From Hyphomicrobium_A sp963759735 (GTDB lineage: Bacteria; Pseudomonadota; Alphaproteobacteria; Rhizobiales; Hyphomicrobiaceae): 64,000 nt of DNA. The stretch spans positions 372,001-436,000 of the forward strand of contig CAVXAF010000007.1 of NCBI GenBank assembly GCA_963759735.1, written 5' to 3'. Position 1 is the stretch's first letter, and each line of letters begins with the position of its first letter. Made by a program: the position numbers and the translations under genes. This document shows, piece after piece, positions 58,660 through 64,000 of this stretch. The notes under the pieces were generated by a model. It was not told where the DNA came from and did not search any database. It saw nothing but the letters and a program-made list of their open reading frames with translations.

Positions 58660-60507
58660 TCAGGCCAGGCGCTGCTCCAGCGCCGTCAGTTCGTCGGCAA
58701 GCGCCTGCGGCAGCCGGTCGCCGAAGGTGGCGAAATGCTCGCGAATGAGCGGCAGCTCGGCCTTCCAGCCTTCCCTGTCGACGCTCAGAAGCTCTTTCAT
58801 GTCGGCTGGATCGACCTTGACGCCCTTGATGTCGATGGCACCCTCGGCCGGCACCCTGCCGATCGGGGTATCGACCGCTTTCGCCTTGTTGTCGCAGCGC
58901 TCGAAGATCCACTTCAGCACGCGGCTGTTGTCGGCATAGCCGGGCCACATGAACTTGCCGGCCGCATTCTTGCGGAACCAGTTCACGTAGAAGATCTTCG
59001 GCATCTTGGCGCCACCCTTCTCGCCCATCTTCAGCCAATGCGCGAAGTAGTCGCCCATGTGATAGCCGCAGAAGGGCAGCATCGCCATCGGATCGCGGCG
59101 GATGTCGCCTTTGACGCCCGACGCCGCGGCGGTTTTCTCCGAGGCCATGACAGCGCCAAGGAAGGTCCCGTGCACCCAGTCGCGCGCTTCGGTAACGAGC
59201 GGCACCGTGGTGGCGCGACGACCTCCGAACAGGATGGCGTCGATCGGCACGCCCTTGGGATCCTCCCATTCCTTGGCGATCACCGGGCACTGGCCCGCCG
59301 GCGCGGTAAAGCGCGCGTTGGGGTGCGCGGCAGGGCGGCCCGACGACGGGGTCCATGAGCGGCGCATCCAGTCGACCGTATGCGCCGGCGTCGTGCCCAT
59401 CTGCTCCCACCACACATCGCCGTCGTCGGTCAGCGCGACGTTCGAGTAGATGCAGTTGGCGGACAGCGTCTTCATGGCGTTGAGGTTTGAACTGTTCGAC
59501 GTGCCGGGGGCGACCCCGAAAAAGCCGGTTTCCGGGTTGATCGCGTAGAGCCGTCCGTCGGCGCCGAACTTCATCCAGCAGATGTCGTCGCCGATGGTCT
59601 CCGCCTTCCAGCCCTTGATGGTCGGCGCCAGCATGGCGAGGTTGGTCTTGCCGCAGGCGGAGGGGAATGCCGCCGCCATGTACTTCACCTTGCCCCAGCG
59701 ATTGGTCAGCTTGAGGATGAGCATGTGCTCAGCCATCCAGCCCTCATCGCGCGCCTTGACGGAGGCGATGCGCAGGGCGTGGCATTTCTTGCCGAGCAGC
59801 GCGTTGCCGCCGTAGCCGGAGCCGTACGACCAGATCTCGCGCGTTTCGGGGAAGTGCGAGATGTACTTGGTCTTGTTGCACGGCCATGGCACATCGGCGG
59901 TCGACGGCGTCGACAGCGGATAGCCGACCGTATGCATGCCGCGCACGAAATCTTCCGAGTTGCCGAGCGCCTGCCACACCCTGGAGCCGACGCGCGTCAT
60001 GATGTGCATGTTGGCGATGGCGTAAGCGCTGTCGGTGATCATGACGCCGATGCCGGCTATGGGCGAGCCGATGGGCCCCATCGAATAGGGCAGCACGTAC
60101 ATGGTGCGGCCGGCCATCGCGCCGTCATACAGCTTCGAGAGCGTCGCCTTCATTTCGGCCGGGTCGAACCAGTTGTTGGTCGGGCCGGCGTCGTCCTTGC
60201 TCTCCGAGCAGATGTAGGTCTGGTCCTCGACGCGCGCGACGTCGAGCGGATCGGAGCGCACGAGGATCGAGTTGGGCCGCTTCTCCGGGTTCAGCCAGAT
60301 CGCAGTGCCGCCATCGACGAGCGCCTTCAGCATGGCTTGGTATTCGGCCTTTGAGCCATCGCACCAGACGACATTCTCCGGCTTGAACAGCGCCCTGGCG
60401 TCCTGGACGAACTTGAGAACTTTCGTGTTGCTGGTGGGTGGGCTGCTGGCGGGAGTGTACGGCCCCGGACTGGCGTCCTTGGCCTTGAAGGCGGTGAAAA
60501 TTCCCAT
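58660..60507 (-). CDS. pckG: Phosphoenolpyruvate carboxykinase (GTP)
   Basis: The product is 615 residues of the GTP-dependent PEPCK family. It carries VLPYSMGPIGSPIAGIGVMI, SYGSGYGGNALLGKKCHALR, the kinase-1a loop AAAFPSACGKTNLAML near 280, the metal site GDDICWMKFG, and FGGRRATTVPLVTEARDWVH. It converts oxaloacetate to PEP and CO2, linking the TCA cycle with gluconeogenesis and, in serine-cycle methylotrophs, with C1 assimilation. ATG 60507 has GAGGA about ten bases upstream. Gene order shows no operon. Confidence 0.95.
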   Translation of the reverse strand: MGIFTAFKAKDASPGPYTPASSPPTSNTKVLKFVQDARALFKPENVVWCDGSKAEYQAMLKALVDGGTAIWLNPEKRPNSILVRSDPLDVARVEDQTYICSESKDDAGPTNNWFDPAEMKATLSKLYDGAMAGRTMYVLPYSMGPIGSPIAGIGVMITDSAYAIANMHIMTRVGSRVWQALGNSEDFVRGMHTVGYPLSTPSTADVPWPCNKTKYISHFPETREIWSYGSGYGGNALLGKKCHALRIASVKARDEGWMAEHMLILKLTNRWGKVKYMAAAFPSACGKTNLAMLAPTIKGWKAETIGDDICWMKFGADGRLYAINPETGFFGVAPGTSNSSNLNAMKTLSANCIYSNVALTDDGDVWWEQMGTTPAHTVDWMRRSWTPSSGRPAAHPNARFTAPAGQCPVIAKEWEDPKGVPIDAILFGGRRATTVPLVTEARDWVHGTFLGAVMASEKTAAASGVKGDIRRDPMAMLPFCGYHMGDYFAHWLKMGEKGGAKMPKIFYVNWFRKNAAGKFMWPGYADNSRVLKWIFERCDNKAKAVDTPIGRVPAEGAIDIKGVKVDPADMKELLSVDREGWKAELPLIREHFATFGDRLPQALADELTALEQRLA

Positions 60508-60914
60508 CGTCGACGTTTCCTCGAAGCATGTTCGTTGTGAAATTTCGTGTTGGCTTCGTAGGGCATCATCGCAATGGATTGGGTTACAGGCAATCACTGT
60601 CGTGCATACACATCTGCACGCATGCGTTCGACGCGACTCTGGTTTTGCATGGTGCGTTGCGGCGTAAATGGTGACACTTCACGGGAGCTAGCGCAGGGGT
60701 TTTTCGAGAACTTGCGGCGCGATAATCTGGAAGTCTTCGCCGGCGCGGTGCAGCTTTATGCCGATGATTGCGCACGAGAAGCGCGAGCGCTGCAGGCTCG
60801 CGCATCGATCGCCGCGTGCTCAGCCGCGTCCGTGCACAGCATCCGCAGCGCACAATTCTGCACGCTCGTTCGGCCTTGCTCTTGACGTTGCTGCGGTGCG
60901 GGGCCTTATTCAGC
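60508..60914. other. 407-bp intergenic region upstream of rnpB and pckG
   Basis: The divergent gap must hold the promoters for pckG (leftward) and rnpB (rightward). A 103-codon plus-strand frame (60574-60885) has no similarity and no ribosome-binding site and is not called. Confidence 0.5.
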
Positions 60915-61328
<414 letters not shown>

Positions 61329-61521
61329 ATTCTTTTTCTTTATCGGCGTTAGCGGTTGCGGGCGCATTGCGGAGCAACAATCGAAGCCGCTGGCCCGTTT
61401 CGGGTCAGGGGGAAATTACGTATTCATTCGCGGCGCTTTAGTATTTGTTTTTGCATGGAAAACGCAACCGCGCGGTAAGCAAATCCGTTTAGCCTCCGAG
61501 CCCGGGCAATTGGAGGTTTTC

Positions 61522-61839
61522 ATGCGTAAACTGCTCACGACTTTGGTCTGTGCCACGGCGGGCATAGCGGCGCTTGGCGCCACGGCAAGCGATGCTTCGG
61601 CGCGCGGCTATCGCTGGTACCGCGACTACGCTCCGCTCTATCCGCAGGTCTACTACGGACCTCCGGTCGTCTACGTTGTGCCGCCGGCTTATTCCTACTA
61701 CCCGCGTCCGGTCTACAGCGCCTGTTGCGGCTATGTGGTCGGCCCCGCCGCCACCTACTATCCGCAGCCCGTCTACATTCCGCGTCAGCGTTATGTGCGC
61801 CCGTACTACGTCGGTCGCCGCGCCCGCTGCTGCTACTAA
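61522..61839 (+). CDS. Small secreted Tyr/Pro-rich protein
   Basis: The product is 105 residues. A signal peptide (MRKLLTTLVCATAGIAALGA) is followed by an extremely Tyr- and Pro-rich mature part: WYRDYAPLYPQVYYGPPVVY, YSYYPRPVYSACCGYVVG and RRARCCY, with two CC pairs. GGAGG lies at good distance before ATG 61522. No family; resembles small surface proteins of Hyphomicrobiales. Confidence 0.75.
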   Translation: MRKLLTTLVCATAGIAALGATASDASARGYRWYRDYAPLYPQVYYGPPVVYVVPPAYSYYPRPVYSACCGYVVGPAATYYPQPVYIPRQRYVRPYYVGRRARCCY

Positions 61840-61846
61840 GACGCGC

Positions 61847-62251
61847 TCACGACTTCCCATTGGCGACGAGCCAGGCCGGATTGAACCACCGGTCTGCCTC
61901 GCCGTCATAGGGCAGGCGCGTAATGTCCCAGTGGCGGATGTATTTGGCGTACACGTCCCACACGGGCGGGCCCCCGCCGATGTACACGACGCGCCCGGCG
62001 AACTTTGCCAGCGTCTCCTCCGGATCCATGTGCGAGCGTAGCTCGACCACCGTCATGTGGCGGCGCTCGTAGTCCGGCACCGCGCGCGCCGTCGTCGGTC
62101 CCGCCAGCAGCACATGCCCGCGCGTGACGCGGAAGAAATTGGCGACGTCCTCGCGAAACTCCGGTCCCTTGGCCCCCTCCCACGGCAGGTGGCCGCCAAG
62201 ACCCAGTTGGCCGGAAAGGCCGATGGCGCACATCGAGCGCACGTCAGGCAT
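61847..62251 (-). CDS. Short dihydrofolate reductase-like protein
   Basis: The product is 134 residues with DHFR features: MCAIGLSGQLGLGGHLPWEG (substrate loop), ANFFRVTRGHVLLAGPTTA and GRVVYIGGGPPVWDVYAKYI, in place of the usual GGxxxY NADPH loop. It is about 25-30 residues shorter than typical DHFR, and the last part (PYDGEADRWFNPAWL) lacks the normal final strands. It may be a DHFR-fold protein with another function, such as an auxiliary folate reductase. GAGGAG lies upstream of ATG 62251. Confidence 0.75.
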   Translation of the reverse strand: MPDVRSMCAIGLSGQLGLGGHLPWEGAKGPEFREDVANFFRVTRGHVLLAGPTTARAVPDYERRHMTVVELRSHMDPEETLAKFAGRVVYIGGGPPVWDVYAKYIRHWDITRLPYDGEADRWFNPAWLVANGKS

Positions 62252-62614
62252 CCGCTATCTCCTCGTGTCTTCCAGAACTGTCCAGGAATTCGCCGTCGCG
62301 TGGCGAAACTAGCACACGCGCCGTAAGCGCGGCGCAGCGGCCGTTCAACGCTGGAAATGGCCTGTTCACAAGGCTCTGCAACCATTTCAGCCCACGGAAA
62401 AGCGTTAACAAACCATTGACGTCCATCTAATCCCATGCGATCCCATGAGTGCCCGACCGCACCGGGCAGGGTCCCGTGGCAGGGCGCCGGTTTTGATCGA
62501 GGGCTCAGAACTCGAGCGACCGCCACGGCCCCCCGGTCGGTGCAGTTGGATGAAGCGGAAAGGTGCCCATCGGGGGCGCGTTGGTTCGAGTGGTGCGCGA
62601 GGCTGCAAAAGGGG
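62252..62614. other. 363-bp leader/promoter region of mraZ
   Basis: It holds the divergent promoters for the DHFR-like gene and the mraZ (dcw) cluster. Apart from the 10-bp-spaced CCCA-type repeats near 62431, no gene or hairpin was found. A long open frame continues upstream of mraZ but has no coding likeness. Confidence 0.5.
62431..62455. promoter_or_regulatory. mraZ: Candidate MraZ-box array
   Basis: TCCCA, TCCCA and GCCCG occur at exact 10-bp spacing (62431, 62441, 62451); the reverse complement TGGGA-N5-TGGGA matches the TGGGN-N5 repeat bound by MraZ. They lie about 160-185 bp upstream of mraZ and probably mark the dcw promoter, allowing autoregulation. Confidence 0.45.
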
Positions 62615-63127
62615 ATGGACCGCTTTGTCTCGACATTCACAAACAAGATCGACGCCAAAGGCCGGGTCTCAATCCCCGCGCCCTTCCGTGCCGTCCTCGA
62701 ACGCGACGGCTACGCCTCTGGAGGCGCTGGCGGCATCTACTGCTACCCCGCGCTCGAAGCTCAGGCTCTCGATGCTGGCGGCGAGAGACTTGCAAAAAAG
62801 ATCGACGGGCTTCTCGCGGGCCTGCCGGACTATTCGGACGAGCGGGACGAACTCTCTGTCGCACTCTACGGCGACGTCCAGGTCCTCGCGATCGATGGCG
62901 ACGGCCGCATCAGCCTTCCTGAAGGGCTTCGCGCGCACGCCGGCCTTGCGGCCCAGGTCACTTTTGTCGGCCTGGGCGACAAATTTCAGATGTGGAATCC
63001 CGAGCGCTTCGCCGAGCGGCGCGAGCGCGCCCGGGAAAAAATCCACCAAACTCGTAAGCTCTTCGGCGCGGGGAACCGTCTATCCTCTGAAGACGAGGAT
63101 GACGGAAGCGAAGGAGCACGGGGATGA
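62615..63127 (+). CDS. mraZ: Transcriptional regulator MraZ
   Basis: The product is 170 residues with two MraZ/AbrB-type swapped-hairpin domains: DRFVSTFTNKIDAKGRVSIP, PAPFRAVLERDG, and in the second half VLAIDGDGRISLPEGLRAHA, VTFVGLGDKFQMWNPERF. The highly charged tail (SSEDEDDGSEGARG) is typical of alphaproteobacterial MraZ. It binds DNA upstream of its own gene. AAAAGGGG precedes ATG 62615. Its TGA overlaps the rsmH ATG. The frame is open upstream, but that part is not MraZ-like. Confidence 0.92.
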   Translation: MDRFVSTFTNKIDAKGRVSIPAPFRAVLERDGYASGGAGGIYCYPALEAQALDAGGERLAKKIDGLLAGLPDYSDERDELSVALYGDVQVLAIDGDGRISLPEGLRAHAGLAAQVTFVGLGDKFQMWNPERFAERRERAREKIHQTRKLFGAGNRLSSEDEDDGSEGARG

Positions 63128-64000
63128 CAGCGCGACGCCGGGCAGGCGAACCACTCACTGAGCCCGGTCGCGCGCGCCACATCCCCGTGCTGCTTTCGGA
63201 GGTCGTCGCCGGCCTCCGTCCGCTAGGCGGCGAAACCTTCATCGACGCTACGTTCGGAGCTGGCGGCTACACGCGTGCCATTCTCGAGGCTGCCGACTGC
63301 CGCGTGTTGGCGCTCGACCGCGACCCGCGCGCCATCCTCGGCAGCCAGCCGTTGCAGGATGAATTCGGCGACCGCCTGACCGTCATCCAATCGCGCTTTT
63401 CCGAATTGGACCTCGTCGCCCGCGAGCAGGACGTCAGTCCCGTCGATGGCGTCGTGCTCGATATCGGCGTCTCATCGATGCAGCTCGACATCGCCGAGCG
63501 CGGCTTTTCATTTCAAGCCGACGGCCCGCTCGACATGCGCATGTCGTCCTCCGGCACGTCGGCAGCCGACGTCGTCAACGACACCGATGAAGAGGATCTG
63601 GCGCGCATCCTCTACGTGCTGGGCGAAGAGCGGCGCTCACGCCCCATCGCCAAGGCCATCGTGAAGGCGCGCGCGGCGGCACCCATCACCGCGACGCGCA
63701 CGCTCGCCGAACTGGTTTCGCGCGCCGTTGGCGGACGTCGCGGCGACCCGCAGCATCCAGCGACCCAGACGTTCCAGGCGCTGCGCATCTACGTCAACGA
63801 CGAGCTGGGCGAACTGGCGCGTGCGCTCAGCGCCGCGGAACGCATCCTCAAACCGGGCGGGCGCCTGGTCGTCGTCACCTTCCACTCCCTGGAAGACCGC
63901 ATCGTGAAGCGGTTCCTGCAGGAGCGCGCCGGCAAGGAAACCGGCGTTTCGCGGCATCTGCCGGCCCAATCGATAAAATTGCAGGTACCGAGTTTTGAGA
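63124..64000 (+). CDS. rsmH: 16S rRNA (cytosine-1402-N4)-methyltransferase RsmH, partial
   Basis: The gene starts at ATG 63124, overlapping mraZ, and runs off the right edge after 292 codons. It shows RHIPVLLSEVVAGLRPLGGE, the SAM-binding FIDATFGAGGYTRAILEA, LDRDPRAI, VDGVVLDIGVSSMQLDIAER and GFSFQADGPLDMRMSSS. Further on are FQALRIYVNDELGELARALS and VVTFHSLEDRIVKRF. RsmH methylates C1402 of 16S rRNA. The mraZ-rsmH pair opens the division and cell-wall (dcw) cluster, which presumably continues beyond the window. Confidence 0.95.
   Translation, partial: MTARRRAGEPLTEPGRARHIPVLLSEVVAGLRPLGGETFIDATFGAGGYTRAILEAADCRVLALDRDPRAILGSQPLQDEFGDRLTVIQSRFSELDLVAREQDVSPVDGVVLDIGVSSMQLDIAERGFSFQADGPLDMRMSSSGTSAADVVNDTDEEDLARILYVLGEERRSRPIAKAIVKARAAAPITATRTLAELVSRAVGGRRGDPQHPATQTFQALRIYVNDELGELARALSAAERILKPGGRLVVVTFHSLEDRIVKRFLQERAGKETGVSRHLPAQSIKLQVPSFE

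Noticed and set aside
60574..60885. 103-codon plus-strand frame upstream of rnpB
   Set aside because: No similarity, no ribosome-binding site, and it occupies the region needed for the rnpB and pckG promoters.

Overview
The window is GC-rich DNA with densely packed genes on both strands. Its gene set points to a methylotrophic alphaproteobacterium of the order Hyphomicrobiales (Hyphomicrobium- or Methyloligella-like). The evidence is family-level: a complete N-methylglutamate (NMG) pathway, Rhizobiales-type families (DUF2852, DUF6481, extensin-like, zf-CHCC, YcgN, CreA), an alphaproteobacterial RNase P RNA and an mraZ-rsmH cell-wall cluster. No tRNA, 16S/23S rRNA, CRISPR array, prophage or insertion sequence was seen.

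Layout. 1-5.2 kb: a partial FadL-type porin, a transglutaminase-like protein, a CheY-like regulator, a two-gene cassette (YqcI/YcgG-GntA family hydroxylase plus DUF1989) and a frameshifted pectate-lyase-fold protein. 5.8-8.7 kb: a 972-aa autotransporter. 9-23 kb: mostly housekeeping and envelope genes (PepSY membrane protein, RmuC, PAP2 phosphatase, lipid kinase, CreA, a sorbosone dehydrogenase-PEBP fusion, YcgN, Uup, a flavoprotein), ending with a NarX/NarL-type two-component pair. 23.4-38.2 kb: the metabolic core. 38.2-48 kb: FAD monooxygenase, zinc-finger protein, hydrolase, extensin-like lipoprotein, ergothioneine genes egtB-egtD, TetR, two DUF2852 proteins and a pentapeptide-repeat protein. 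48-58 kb: a 5-oxoprolinase homologue, a TerB-DnaJ protein with an amidase, MntR, a porin-like transporter, an SH3 protein and small secreted proteins. 58-64 kb: GTP-dependent PEP carboxykinase, rnpB, a short DHFR, mraZ and the start of rsmH.

How the core works. GmaS would join methylamine to glutamate to give gamma-glutamylmethylamide. MgsABC would convert that to N-methylglutamate. MgdABCD would oxidise N-methylglutamate, returning glutamate and passing the methyl group to tetrahydrofolate. The synthesis genes lie on the minus strand behind an APC-type permease and five uncharacterised membrane or anchored proteins. The oxidation genes run divergently from a shared 272-bp control region that contains a sigma-54-like promoter and a 17-bp palindrome. 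An XRE-cupin regulator is coupled to the end of the mgd operon.

A quality warning runs through the window. At least nine otherwise well-conserved genes are each broken by one or two single-base frameshifts, with both halves still readable. This looks more like indel errors in the assembly than mass gene decay, so the pseudogene labels are provisional.
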